Shown: positions 23,601-34,745 of the stretch, one piece after another
Position numbering within the stretch: the first letter of the stretch is position 1
How the letters are laid out: each line of letters starts with the position of its first letter
Origin: Elephas maximus indicus
Taxonomy: Eukaryota; Chordata; Mammalia; Proboscidea; Elephantidae
Reading direction: 5' to 3'
DNA: 64,000 bases
Assembly (NCBI RefSeq): GCF_024166365.1
Contig: NC_064825.1
Location: 105,290,480 to 105,354,479 of the forward strand
Notes under the pieces: model-generated
Told to the model about the DNA's origin: nothing
The model's input: only the letters and a program-made list of their open reading frames with translations
Database searches by the model: none
Program-made: the position numbers and the translations under genes

Positions 23601-25390
23601 TTTTATTATTAAGATCGTGTATTATTGGGACACATGGATGTTAAAAAGCCAAATGGGCATCTTTCCTTAGCCATATGAGTAAGAGATAACATTGGATCTC
23701 TTTCTTGCCCACACACCAAAACAGGTTCTGAAAACAAAGTTTTTTTTTTTTAATTTAAATTACATACATATACAGAAACTTCAAAGCAAAAACAAAAGAA
23801 CATAACTTAAAATGACAATTAAACTGAGTAAAAAAATTGCCACTTATGTCACATAGAATGGAAGAGGAACAACAATTAGTCCTGTAGAAAAATGGACATA
23901 AGTTATGGTTAAAAAGTTCTCATTAAATGAATACAAACAGCTCTAAAAGGTATGAAGAGTTGTTCAATCAGACTCATAATAATAGAAACACAAATGAAAA
24001 CTACCATGAGATGTCATATCTCACCTATCAGAACGGCACATAGTAATAAGTCAATTAATATTTGATAATTGTGTCTCCAATAGATGCATATTCTTGATAA
24101 ATATGGGAAAGTATTGGAGTGTTCAGGAGACTGGGAAAGAAGACTTTAAAATATAAATTGTTTCATATAAAATGTTCCTAATGATACTATAATTTTTCTC
24201 TAGGTTTTCTAGTACAGCTGAGAAAGGTAGTTAATTTTAATTTTTTGACTTTCGTCCTCTAGAGAACGGGGCAACAGAGAGTCTCTAGGGTTCATGTCCC
24301 AAGGTTGTGACTACAAATATAAGGTGCATATACTTGATTCCCAACCAAGTTTACCAGAGGCAGGAGAGCCCTTCTCTTTGCCATCAGCAGGTTTGTTTTT
24401 AAGATTTTAAAGACAAAGACTTTAACGTCATTATAGGGTACCTAGAAAGCAACCTGAAAATGGGAAAACTTAATCTTTAGATGTTCTTGAGGACCACTGA
24501 GCCATTGCAAAAGGTACTATTTTGTGAAAGGTACATATCTGAAAATGCAAAGAACAGGATGTACACCCTTTATGCCCAGCTTTGCATAGAGGATCTGGTT
24601 CATCAGAGCTCCTTAATTATAATGACCTAGATGACAGGTACCTGAAGTGGGGGAATAGGAGCACCTTGAGTTTCGGAATGTGTATTTTCTCACTTTGGTA
24701 AATTTTCGGTGCAGATGCGAAGGTAGAATAAACAAGTATTTATGCAGAGTGGAATAATCAAAGATTGCATAGAATCTTTACTAAGAAAAATCTATCTCTG
24801 TATTAATCTGTCTACCAGTCTTTAGCTTTAATTAAGGTTACAAAACAAAAAGCAGGGAATACATTAGCCCCTAGAGATTAAAAGAACAATAAAAAGGGAG
24901 GAAATTATAGGGAAGAAGATTTTAGCTATCCCATTTCCTGGACTAAATGAGAGAATAAATTTATCATCAATTTAATATCAACATGGGACAGAGAAGAGCC
25001 ATTACATTAAACACACACTTGATTAAAGTCAATTTTTAAATGCCTTAGATATGTGAAACATGGTGTTAAAAAAAACTGTGATAATTAAAATGACTAGTTG
25101 TGCTATAGGTTGCCTTTTGAGGTTGTCTTCAACACTCAGATTTGTACAGGAACAGGGTAGGGCCATTGAGGGTCTCAGTCTAGCACATGACCTGACATCT
25201 TTATTTCTGGGTCATATGAAAACGATTTGCTGGGTATCAGAATCAAAAATAAACTTACCGGAAATCACAGAGAAAGAGTTTCCCAGTACGTTGGGTTCTG
25301 AGAGGTAGTGGGCACCTATTCTAGAAATACAATCATTCTTTTGAGTTAATGTTTTCTCATGAAATGACTTAATTGTGCACTACTACTCCA

Positions 25391-25552
25391 CGAAGCCCTG
25401 GTGGTGCAGTGATTAAGAGCTCAACTGCAAACTGAAATGTTGGAACATCAAGTCCACCAACTCCTCTTTGGAAACCCTGCGGGGAAGTTCTACTCTGTCT
25501 TATAGGGTCAGTGTGAGTCGGAATCGAATCAGTGGCAACAGATTTTTTTTTT
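25391..25552 (+). mobile_element. AfroSINE
   Basis: Complete: gccctggtggtgcagtgatt head, ggaaaccctgcggggaagttc middle, tgtgagtcggaatcgaatcag tail, then a T run. The matching place in unit A (about 3270) is empty, so it postdates the duplication. Confidence 0.9.
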
Positions 25553-25700
25553 TTAGTCCATTTTTCAAATTCTTATACATGCATCAGACATGGAGAGAAT
25601 GAGTATCCTAGGCATGTTGAAAGAAGAGAAATGAGTAGGAAAGACATTGGAAAAGGGAATTTCTAAGTCAAAGTGTCTTTAGTTATTCCTGGTGTGTAAC

Positions 25701-25842
25701 TTGTTGCCTTTGAGTTGATTCCAACTCATATAGGTCAGAGTAGAACTGCTCCATAGTGTTTCCAAGGAGCCCCTGGTGGATTCGATCTGCTGACCTTTTG
25801 ATTAGCAGCCAAGCTCTTAATCACTGAGCCACTAGGGCCCCT
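25701..25842 (-). mobile_element. AfroSINE with perfect target-site duplication
   Basis: The reverse complement of AfroSINE (gagttgattccaactcatat ... ttaatcactgagccactaggg). It is flanked by cctggtgtgtaac at 25688-25700 and 25843-25855. Unit A has the single uninterrupted site (attcctgtgtgaaaacatctc, about 3399). Confidence 0.93.
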
Positions 25843-26074
25843 CCTGGTGTGTAACATCTCTAAGTCGCATTCTTCTGTGTTTCGTCTGGATGCTGCCCTC
25901 AAGTATATCTCTGTGGCACATAACAGTGTCTTTGGAATATTTTCCATAGTTTCACAGTCTCTAGTTTGCTCTAAATTAAAGGGGGTGAGCATTAACAAAG
26001 TAAATGTATTAGTAGATAGATATATAAGATGGACCAGTGTCTAGGGTAGAGAAATAGATACATAGCTGGGGATC

Positions 26075-26190
26075 ATAGACTGGTTTTTATCTTCATGTCA
26101 CTGTGAAAGCCAAGGCTTCTTCTGGCTTCTGTTATGTTGCCTCTAGAATAAGAATGTAGACCAGATAATCTTTATCATCTGTTCTAATTT
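26075..26190 (+). mobile_element. MIR remnant, unit B copy
   Basis: cttcatgtcactgtgaaagccaagg and cttctgttatgttgcctctag align with the unit A and unit D copies. Same ancestral insertion. Confidence 0.5.
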
Positions 26191-26269
26191 TTTTTTTTAT
26201 TTATTCCTCAAGAAATGAGGAAGAATTGAATACTAGGACTCCTTTGATTTGGAGAACATTAAAAAAAAA

Positions 26270-26485
26270 AATGTCAACGGGTCAACTTGGAATCATGGTG
26301 AGCCCATGTGTAAGAGTAGAGGTGTGCCCCAAAAAGTTTTCAATGGCTGATTTTTCAAAAGTAGATCACCAGTTGTTTTCTCAGTGGTTCCTCTAGGTTT
26401 TTTTTTTTTTTTTCCTCTAGGTGGACTAGAACCTCCAAACTTTTGGTTTCCTGCTGTATGCATTAAGCATTGGCACCACACAGGC
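26270..26485 (-). mobile_element. old AfroSINE-like SINE, shared with unit A
   Basis: gtcaacttggaatcatggtgagcc, gtagaggtgtgccccaaaaag, tgatttttcaaaagtagatcacc and gcattaagcattggcaccacac match the element at 3805-3995 in the same context. An internal T run (about 26399-26413) is a later gain. Confidence 0.75.
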
Positions 26486-26944
26486 TATTAAAAAATAATC
26501 AAGATTTATTTCAATATCAGATTTACTGTGTCAGAACAAAAAGCAAAGTTTAGAGTACTCTACAAAATTAACAATAAAAACACAAATGGGAAGTGTTAAG
26601 GCTGTCTATTGTTTATATGCACGGTGTATAAATGTGAAATAACAAATAAAATAATTTAGACTTTCCTATTTTTTATTATTGACTGTAGAGCTGACATAAC
26701 CTGTCACTGCCTCAGGCTAAGCTTGTCTTTTATGAACATAAAACATTGAAGGAGGACTGGAAGTGTTATGTGAAAATTTTATTTAAAATTATCATATAAT
26801 CTTTAAATCTCATTTTTATATATTTGTAAGTACTAAAAATTAAAGTTGAGAACTTAAGCAAAATTCAGTTTAATGGTTTTATTTGTTTTTCTTAAGAAAA
26901 TTAAAAAAAAAGAATGGTTATCATGTTTTAAAATTTTAGAAGTT

Positions 26945-27062
26945 TATCAGACCTTGGAGCCCTGTTGGTGCAGTGGTTAAAAGCTACATACAGCATGCTA
27001 CAGCTGGTAACCAAAAAAGTCAGCAGTTCCAATCCATCATCCACTGCTTGAAAACAATACGG
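26945..27062 (+). mobile_element. AfroSINE 5' half
   Basis: ttggagccctgttggtgcagtgg is the tRNA-like head. The element stops near tgaaaacaatacggg and runs into an A tract and an oppositely oriented AfroSINE. Confidence 0.8.
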
Positions 27063-27232
27063 GACAAAAAAAAAAAAAAAAGGCCCATTGCTGTCTAGTC
27101 CATTCTGACCCAGAGCGGCCGTATAGGATAGAGTAGAACTGTCCCATAAGATCTCCACCGAGCAGATGGTGGATTTGAACTGCCAATCTTTTGGTTAGGC
27201 ATCAAAAGCTTAACCACTGACATACCTTGGTT
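27063..27232 (-). mobile_element. AfroSINE
   Basis: Behind an A tract: gcccattgctgtctagtcc, attctgacccagagcgg, then gtggatttgaactgccaatc and ttaaccactgacat. It lies head-to-head with the + strand half copy and only about 150 bp upstream of the OR5D copy B ATG. Confidence 0.87.
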
Positions 27233-27335
27233 AATAAACAAAAACAGAGATTTTGAAAAACATATCTTTTCCAGTTTTGGCAAGGGATAGGTGACTAAGC
27301 TTCCTATATCCTTACTCTCTTTAATATATATGTAT

Positions 27336-27350
27336 ATTTTCATTTCCAGG
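27336..27350 (+). promoter_or_regulatory. putative 3' splice acceptor upstream of OR5D copy B
   Basis: A T-rich run ends in catttccag at 27349, followed by gactgactttcagattttg up to the ATG at 27382. The sequence and the 32 bp spacing match the OR5D copy at 4527. Confidence 0.5.
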
Positions 27351-27381
27351 ACTGACTTTCAGATTTTGACAAACAGAAGCC

Positions 27382-28335
27382 ATGTTATTGTCGCAGAGAA
27401 ATAAAAGCGGGGCCACGTTCACCCTTTTAGGTTTCTCAGATTACCCAGAACTGCAGGTTCCTCTTTTCTTGGTATTTCTGGCCATCTACAGTGTCACTGT
27501 TGTAGGGAATCTTGGAATGATTATAATCATTAAAATTAATCCCACACTGCACACCCCCATGTACTTTTTCCTCAGCCACCTCTCATTTGTGGATTTCTGC
27601 TATTCTTCCATCGTTGCTCCCAAAATGCTGGGGAACTTAGTTGTAGAAGACAGAACCATTTCATTTTTAGGATATGTAGTTCAATTCTTTTTCTTTTGTA
27701 CCTTTGTGGTGACTGAAATCTTTTTATTAGCTGTAATGGCCTATGACCGCTTTGTGGCTATTTGCAACCCTCTGCTCTACACAGTTGCCATGTCCCAGCG
27801 ACTCTGTGCTATGCTGGTGGTCGGATCATATGCATGGGGAGTAGGGTGTTCCTTGATACTCACATGCTCTGCTTTGAAATTATCTTTTCATGGTCCCAAC
27901 ACAATCAATCACTTCTTCTGTGAGTTCTCCTCACTTCTGTCTCTTTCTTGCTCTGGTACTTCTCTCAGCCAGTTGCTGCTTTTCATCGTTGTTACTTTTA
28001 ATGAGGTGAGTACATTACTCATCATCCTCACTTCTTATGTGTTTATCGTTGTCACCATCTTAAAAATGCGTTCAGTCAGTGGTCGTCGTAAGGCGTTCTC
28101 TACCTGTGCCTCTCATCTGTCTGCTATCACTATCTTCCATGGCACCATCCTCTTCCTCTACTGTGTGCCCAACTCCAAAAACTCCAGGCACACCATCAAA
28201 GTAGCCTCTGTGTTTTACACAGTGGTGATCCCCATGCTGAATCCCTTGACCTACAGCCTGAGGAATAAGGATGTCAAGAATACAGTCAGCAAGATAATGG
28301 ACACTAAAATCTTTTCTCGTTGCATGTTTTTTTAG
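27382..28335 (+). CDS. olfactory receptor, family 5 subfamily D-like, full-length ORF lacking conserved disulfide Cys
   Basis: Predicted odorant GPCR of 317 residues, a tandem paralogue of the gene at 4527. Visible hallmarks are N-glycosylation site NKS at 7-9, GN at 42-43, PMYFFLS at 59-65, MAYDRF at 119-124, KAFSTCASH near 237, and NPLTY (usual form NPLIY) in TM7. The protein ends slightly beyond the family's usual ...KVFSY-type terminus, in CMFF. The odd point is residue 98: the near-invariant TM3/ECL1 cysteine of the LGCVVQ motif is tyrosine (codon TAT at 27673-27675, TGT in copy A). In class A receptors this cysteine bonds to ECL2, so folding or surface expression may be impaired even though the ORF is open. 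The start is supported by the splice-acceptor-like catttccag 32 bp upstream. It is either a receptor with altered function or an early pseudogene. Confidence 0.9.
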   Translation: MLLSQRNKSGATFTLLGFSDYPELQVPLFLVFLAIYSVTVVGNLGMIIIIKINPTLHTPMYFFLSHLSFVDFCYSSIVAPKMLGNLVVEDRTISFLGYVVQFFFFCTFVVTEIFLLAVMAYDRFVAICNPLLYTVAMSQRLCAMLVVGSYAWGVGCSLILTCSALKLSFHGPNTINHFFCEFSSLLSLSCSGTSLSQLLLFIVVTFNEVSTLLIILTSYVFIVVTILKMRSVSGRRKAFSTCASHLSAITIFHGTILFLYCVPNSKNSRHTIKVASVFYTVVIPMLNPLTYSLRNKDVKNTVSKIMDTKIFSRCMFF

Positions 28336-29057
28336 TAGGATTTTTCCCTAACTTGTAAGTAAGGGGTGTCCATAAAGATGGTTTCTAAAGATACCAATAA
28401 AATTAATAGTTAATATTGTACAGTGGTGAGGAAGTGAGTTTTTGGTTCAAAGATGTTAAACTTGGTTTTGTCTCTTAATTTCAGGAAAAGACCAGCAATC
28501 TATCCATTTTTAGTTTTAAATCTATGAAATTGTGATAATATGAGGTAACTCATAATCTGATAGTGAAGGCCAAAAGGTAATATAGATATCATCTGAGACA
28601 CTTTGCTTAATTGAATAAACATTAATTCCATCCTTCTTTCTTATAGGATACCTGGAGTATAGTAGTTTCTCAATAAACACATTTTGTTGTTGTTATTTGT
28701 TTTTTTCTTGGAAGTCTACAAATTATAGTAAATATAAGACCTAGGCCTTGCCCTCATAGAATATGTAACCTCATGGTGATGCTGGGCAATAAAGAAATTG
28801 CCTATGGCAGACTATGGTAAGTATCATGGAAGGTTTGGGGCAAGGAATAGTTTGAATCCATTCAAGAACATTAGAAATACCTCTTCATTAAAGAGGTATT
28901 ATTTGAAGTTGGCCTGGAAAAAAGGCAGGATTTTAGAAGACATATTTCAGTGAAGAATCAGTGAACAAGGCATTTTATTCAGGAGAGACTAGAACAAACA
29001 AACTCAAGGAAATGAGAATATAATATTAAGTCAATCAGTTATACAGTGAATGCTGTA

Positions 29058-29094
29058 TAATGTGTGTGTGTCTATCTGTGTGTGTGTGTATGTG
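29058..29094. repeat. TG dinucleotide tract in OR5D 3' flank, unit B
   Basis: tg runs with ctatc and tatg interruptions, at the place matching about 6187 in unit A. Confidence 0.85.
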
Positions 29095-29817
29095 ATATAT
29101 TATGTACAGGTTACTTTGGCATGTATGCAAAGTTCAGTAAATATAGTCTATATCCTGAACTTGTTTTCAAAGGAGCTCCTGTGAGACAGAATAAGTGTGA
29201 TAGGCTGCTCCGGAGGCATAGAATTGGATCTCAGAAAACCAGCATATGCAAAAGATAGGGACAATGAATGCCTTCCCAATCTGTTTTTCATGCTATTATT
29301 TTGGCCACCCAGCCATCACAAATATTATATATACTTCATTTATTCATTTGTGTATGTATTTTTGGATCACAGACATAATTACTGAATCCTTCTCAATAGA
29401 AATCTCACCCATTATAAAAAAAAAAAAAATCAAAAACAGTATTTGGAGTTGGGAAACATGTGTCATAGTAATTGCCTACATAAACTTATTCAAAATAACA
29501 TGAAAGAGCTGCAGTCTTTTGCATCTAGACATATATAATTCAGCAAATTAAAATTATTAGGTATATCTTTTTTTAATAATTTTTCTTGACTAACTTGCAC
29601 TTTCTTCTCCTTTCTCTATTCAACAAGTCTAGATAAAATTCCAAATAAAACAGCAATATAGTGGGAGAAACAGGTGTTTTAGTGAGGGAGAAAAAATTAC
29701 TTTGTAGAATAATTTTATATGGCTCAAGAAATTGTTTGGAAGAGCCATGTGATTTTGAACTTACGATCATTATTTAAGTTTTTAATGTTTAGTTCTTATG
29801 CATTTTTTGTAAGAAAT

Positions 29818-30662
29818 TCATTAATTGTTATTTTTTGTTTCCTTGATTAGTGCCAGTATTGTTCAGGTGCGATGATATTTCATTGCAGTTTTGATTTGTG
29901 TTTCTCTAATGGCTGATGGTCTCGAGCATTTCCTCATGTGTCTGTTAGTCGCCTAAATGTCTTCTTTACTGAAGTGTCTCTGTTCATGTCCTTTGTCCAT
30001 TTTTTAATTGGGTTATTCATCTTTTTGTTGTTGAGGTATTAAAATATTGTATACATTTTAGAGATAAGACCCTTGTCAGATACGTAATAGCCAATTTTTC
30101 TTTTTTATTTCACAATCTGTAGATTCTCTTTTTACTCTTTTGATGAGCCTAAGTGTTTAATTGTTAGGTGTTCCCAGTTGTCTGGTTTATCTTCTGGTGT
30201 TTTTGCATTATTAGTTATGATTTGTACTGTATTTATGGCATGTAATAGGGCTCCTAGCATTGTCCCTGTTTTTTCTTCCATGATGTGCATCATTTTACAT
30301 TTTATATTTATTTATTTATTTATTTAATCCCGTTTGAATTAGTTTTTGTGTACATGTAAGGTATACATTCTTTTTCTTTCTTTCTTTTTTTTTTTTTATA
30401 AAGAGACATCTAGTTTTGTCAGTACCATTTGTTAAGAAGACTGTTTTTCCCCATTTAATGGACTTCAGTCTTTGTCAAAGATCAGCTGACACTAGGTGGT
30501 TGGATTTATGTCTGGGTTTTCATTTCTCTTCCATTGTCAGCCACTGTGCCAGTACTAACCAGGCTGTTCTGGCTACTGTGCCTGTATAGTAGGATATGAG
30601 ATGAGGCAGTGTGAGGCCTCCTACTTTATTCTTTTTCTTCAATAATGATTTGCCTATCTGGA
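29818..30662 (-). mobile_element. L1 LINE fragment, antisense
   Basis: gatttgtgtttctctaatggctgatgg, gttcatgtcctttgtccatttttta and tttagagataagacccttgtcag are classical antisense L1 ORF2 3' sequence. It replaces the part of the duplication unit equivalent to about 6960-8160 in unit A. Confidence 0.85.
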
Positions 30663-30664
30663 GC

Positions 30665-30815
30665 CTCTTAAAATAAACTAAACAGGGTTTCCAAGGCTGT
30701 AAATCTTTATGAAAGGAGACTGCCACATCTTTCTCCCGTGGAGCACCTGATGGACTTGAACTGCTGACATTTTGGTTAGAAGCCAAGCCTTTAATCACTT
30801 CTCTACCAGGGCTCC
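30665..30815 (-). mobile_element. AfroSINE, 3'-shortened
   Basis: cagggtttccaaggctgtaaatc, ggagactgccacatctttctcc, tggacttgaactgctgac and ttaatcacttctctaccaggg. It keeps the internal part with ctgccacatctttctcc that longer AfroSINEs carry. Confidence 0.85.
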
Positions 30816-31521
30816 TTTCTATTTCCGAATAGATGAAAAACTGAGATAAAGTGATCATATTAAAAGTAAATGGGAATAAAAACTGTCAAAAGTTGTGTTG
30901 TAATAGCAATTGCTCGCAGTTCTTTCAACTCCATCCAAGTTATGTGCAAATTTTTCATGTTCGTGTTTCATCAAAAATTATTTTTAGAAATGCATGAAAC
31001 ACAAAGTAGATTGCCTTCCAAATTTTGTTGAAAGATAATATTTTGGAAATGGCATTCCTTTAAGAAAGATTTGCTCCCCATTATGGTAGAATGCAAACAC
31101 AGTCTGAATTCTCAGATCCTTCTGGTATCCATAGCAGCTCTTCACATCAAGTTGTTGAATCAGTTTGACAAATCCTTAAATGTAGCCTACTCTTGTGAAC
31201 TATTTTGGCTAACAGATGGTGGCAGAAGTGATATTGAGACCACTTCCAAACTTTTGAGAGGCTTTGAGGATTTTGGAAACCCTCTTGGAACCCTGAGGAG
31301 CTGGCATATGAACAAACACAGACTAGTATGTTGGCTAATGGGAGAAACATAGCCCAATTTCTCATTCCTCCAATCATATCAGCTGACATCTAGACTTCCA
31401 CCAGACTTGAGAATGAGACCCTTTTAGGTTACCTGACTAACAACTGATCTCATAAACCTAAGTAAGTTGAGCCGAGATCAGCCAAACTTAGATCAACAGA
31501 ACTGCTCATCTGATCCATGCA

Positions 31522-31656
31522 ATATCCTTTACCATCAAGTTGATTCAAAATTATAGCTTCCCTATAGAATAAGGTTGAACTGCCCCATAGGGGTTCCAAG
31601 GATTCAAACTACAAGGATACAAACCACTGACATTTTGTTTAGCAACCAAGTTCTTA
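31522..31656 (-). mobile_element. AfroSINE
   Basis: ttaccatcaagttgattcaaaattatagc, gaactgccccataggggttcc, tgacattttgtttagcaacc. It abuts the 3' end of the following antisense RTE. Confidence 0.75.
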
Positions 31657-31659
31657 TTA

Positions 31660-34045
31660 TTTTTGTTAGGTACAGTCAAGTCAGTTCTGACTCACAGCAA
31701 CCCTGTGTACAACAGTACGAAACACTGCCTGGCCCTGCGCCATCCTCACAATTCTTGTTTTACTTGAGCCCATTGTTGCAAATACTGTATCAATTCATCC
31801 TGTTGAGGGTCTTCCTTGTTTTCACTGACCCTCTACTTTACCAAGCATGATGATCCCTCCTGACAGCATGTCCAAAGTATGTGAGATGAAGTCTCGTCAT
31901 TCTTGCTTCTAAGGAACATTCTGGCTGTACTTCTTCCAAAACAGATTTGCTTGTTCTTTTGGCCGTCCATGGTATATTCAATATTCTTTGCCAATAGCAC
32001 AACTAAAAGGTATCAGTTCTTCTTCAGTCTTACTTATTCATTGTCTACCTTTCGAATGTATTTGAGGTGATGGAAAACATCATGACTTGGTCAGGTGCAC
32101 CTAGGTTCTCAAAGTGAAATCTTTCCTTTTTAACACCCTAAAGAGGTCTTTTGCAGCAGATTTGCCCAATGCAGTGTGTCTTTTGATTTCCTGGCTGAGC
32201 TTACATGGATGTTGATTGTGGATCGAAGTAAAATGAAATCCTCGATGACTTCAATTTTTTCTCTGTTTATCATGATGTTGCTTATTGGTCCAGTTGTTAG
32301 GATTTTTCCTTTTTTTATGTTGAGTGTAGTCCATAATGAAGGCTTTGGTCTTTGATCTTCATCAGTAAGTGCTTTGAATCCTCTTCATTTTCAGAAACCA
32401 AGGTTGTGTCATCTGCATAACACAGATTTTAATGAGTCTTCTTCCAATCCTGATTCCCCGTTCCTCACATAGTCCAGCTTCTTGGATTATCTGATCAGCA
32501 TACAGATTGAATAAATGTGGTGAAAGCATATAACCCTGACACACACCTTTCCTGACTTTAAACCATGCAGAATCCTGTTGTTTTGTTCAAAAGACTGCTT
32601 CTTGGTCTATGTACAGGTTCATCATGAACACAATGAAGTCTTCTGGAATTTCCATTCTCTGCAATTTTATCCGTAATTTATTATGATCCACACAGTCAAA
32701 TGCCTTTGCATAGTCAATGAAACACAGGTAAACATCTTTCTGGCATTCTCTGCTTTCAGCCAGAATTCGTCTGATATTAGTCCTGATATCCGTAGTTCCA
32801 TGTCCTCTTCTGAATCTGTGCTGACTCTGGCAGTTCCCTGCTGATGTACTGCTGAAACTGCTTCTGAATGATCTTCAGCAAAATTTTGCTTGTAGGTGAT
32901 ATTGACAATATTGTTCCAGAATTTCCGAATTTGGATAGATTGCCTTTCTTTGGAATACACATAAATATGTATATCTTCCAGTCATTTGGCCAGGTATCTG
33001 TCTTCCAAACTTCTTGGCTTAGACAAGTGAGTACTTCCATCACTGCACCCATTTGTTGAAACATCTCAGTTGGTATTCCAATGTCTTCAGTGTAGCTTGG
33101 ACTTCTTTCTTCAGTACCATTGGTTCTTGGTCACATGCTGCCTCCTGAAATGATTGGATGTTGACCAATACTTTTAGGTACAGTGACTTTGTGTATCCTT
33201 TCCATCTTCTTTTGATGCTTCCTTTGTCATTCAGTATTTTGCCTATAGAATCCATCAACACTGCAACTTGATGTCTGTATTTTTTCTTCAGCTCTTTTCA
33301 GCTTGAGAGATGTCAAGCATGTTCTTCTCTTTTGGTATTCTATCTCCAGATCTTTACACAAGTCATTATAATACTTTGCCTTCTAGAGCAGCCATTTGAA
33401 ATCTTCTGTTCAGCTCTTTTACTTCAGCATTTCTTCCTTTTGCTTTAGCTACTCAACTGACATCCTTTTTGGCATTTTCTTTCTTTTCTATCTTTTTAAT
33501 GACCTCTTGCTTTCTTCACATATGATGTTCTTGAAATCATTCCACAACTTGCCTGGTCTTTGGTTATTAGTGTTCAACACATCAAATCTATTCTTGAGAT
33601 GGTCTCTAAATTCAAGTGCAATATACTCAGGGTTGTACTTTGGCTTTTTTGGACTTCTAAACTTCTTCAGCTTCAACTTGAACTTCCATATGAACAATTG
33701 AGGGTCAGTTCCACAGCTGGCCCCTGGCTTTGTTCTGACTGATGATATTGAGTTTTTCTATCATCGCTTTCCACAGATAGAGTTGATCTGATTTTTATAT
33801 GTTCCATTTCGTGAAGTCCAAGTGTGTAGTGGCAGTTTATGTTGTTGAAGAAAGGTATTTGCAATAAAGAAGTCATTTGTCTTGCAAAATTCTATCATGT
33901 GATCTCCAGCATCATTTCTATCACCAAGGCCATATTTTCCAAGTACCAATCCTGCTTATTTATTTCTAATTTTTGCATTCTAATCACCATTAATTATCAA
34001 TGCAGCCTGATTGCATGTTCAATTTCTTCATCTTTGGTTTTAGTG
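31660..34045 (-). mobile_element. RTE LINE, 5'-truncated, about 2.4 kb
   Basis: Antisense RTE from its 3' end (tcaagtcagttctgactcacagc near 31676) through the reverse transcriptase and most of the endonuclease (catcttctg region near 33150, ccatattttccaagtacc near 33935). Decayed peptide pieces such as PNDWKIYIFMCIPKKGNLSK and ICVMQMTQ mark the RT. There are many stops and frameshifts; it is inactive. Absent from units A and C. Confidence 0.9.
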
Positions 34046-34199
34046 GTTAGCAATAATAAAATATTTTTGTTTTAACTAACACATTTTTGAGTGGTTTGTA
34101 TGTAGTCATTGGAGTCACTCACTTTCTCAGTTTCTGGGAATATTACCAAAAAGATTTTCCAAAGAATTATCATATGACATTTTAGAATATCAGTTATTC

Positions 34200-34745
34200 C
34201 TAGAGGCTCCTTGTTAAAACAATGCAATAAAGAGCTTTGAAATGTTAAAATACTGTAATTTTGTTGAATATGGTTAATATAATATCTTACTAAAATGGTA
34301 TTATCTTGTGTGCTTTAAATTCATTTTCATCAAGAGCTTGGAGAGTCACACTGTGATTATTCAATTTATGAGTAGTGATTCTGACATGAATTTCATTCAA
34401 TGTTTTAAATTTAAATAAACCTTTAAACACACCTCCCATCTCTTTAAATCAAAGATACATACATAAACAATACAACTTTCTTGTGAATGTTTTGCCTAGG
34501 TGTTATTAGGAATCACTGACAGTCATTTTTTTCCACATCCTTTTTAAATTTTGCTATAAATTGACTCTTTCCATCAGGAGTCATGCACTCAGTAACTATA
34601 GATTGACTGTTGCACTAGGAAAAAAATACTGGATAGTAAACAAATATATCATCAGTACTATGTACTGTATATCAGAGTTCAGCATGTCACCATGTGGACT
34701 AAAAAAACCTAACACCAATCTTTTACAGGTAAAGAAATACACATA
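34200..34745. other. intergenic, no feature recognised
   Basis: AT-rich sequence between unit B and the OR5L fragment. I see no gene or confident repeat. Confidence 0.4.

Larger units (their letters stand above)
31165..34140 (+). mobile_element. MLT1-like LTR (ERVL-MaLR fossil), unit B copy, split by SINE and RTE
   Basis: Same LTR fossil as at 8490 (ggctaacagatggtggcag ... gagccgagatcagcc). It is interrupted by an AfroSINE and an RTE from about 31522 to 34045 and resumes with cacatttttgagtggtttg. Old and broken; boundaries approximate. Confidence 0.45.
22148..34200 (+). repeat. segmental duplication unit B (contains second OR5D-like ORF)
   Basis: Paralogous to unit A, but enlarged by younger insertions (RTE at 22708, AfroSINEs at 25391, 25701, 26945 and 27063, L1 at about 29818, RTE at about 31660). 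It also lacks the part equivalent to about 6960-8160 of unit A, which is replaced by the L1 and an AfroSINE. Paralogy resumes after the RTE at about 34050 (cacatttttgagtggtttg, compare cacatttttgagaggttcg-like sequence at about 8870). Confidence 0.75.
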
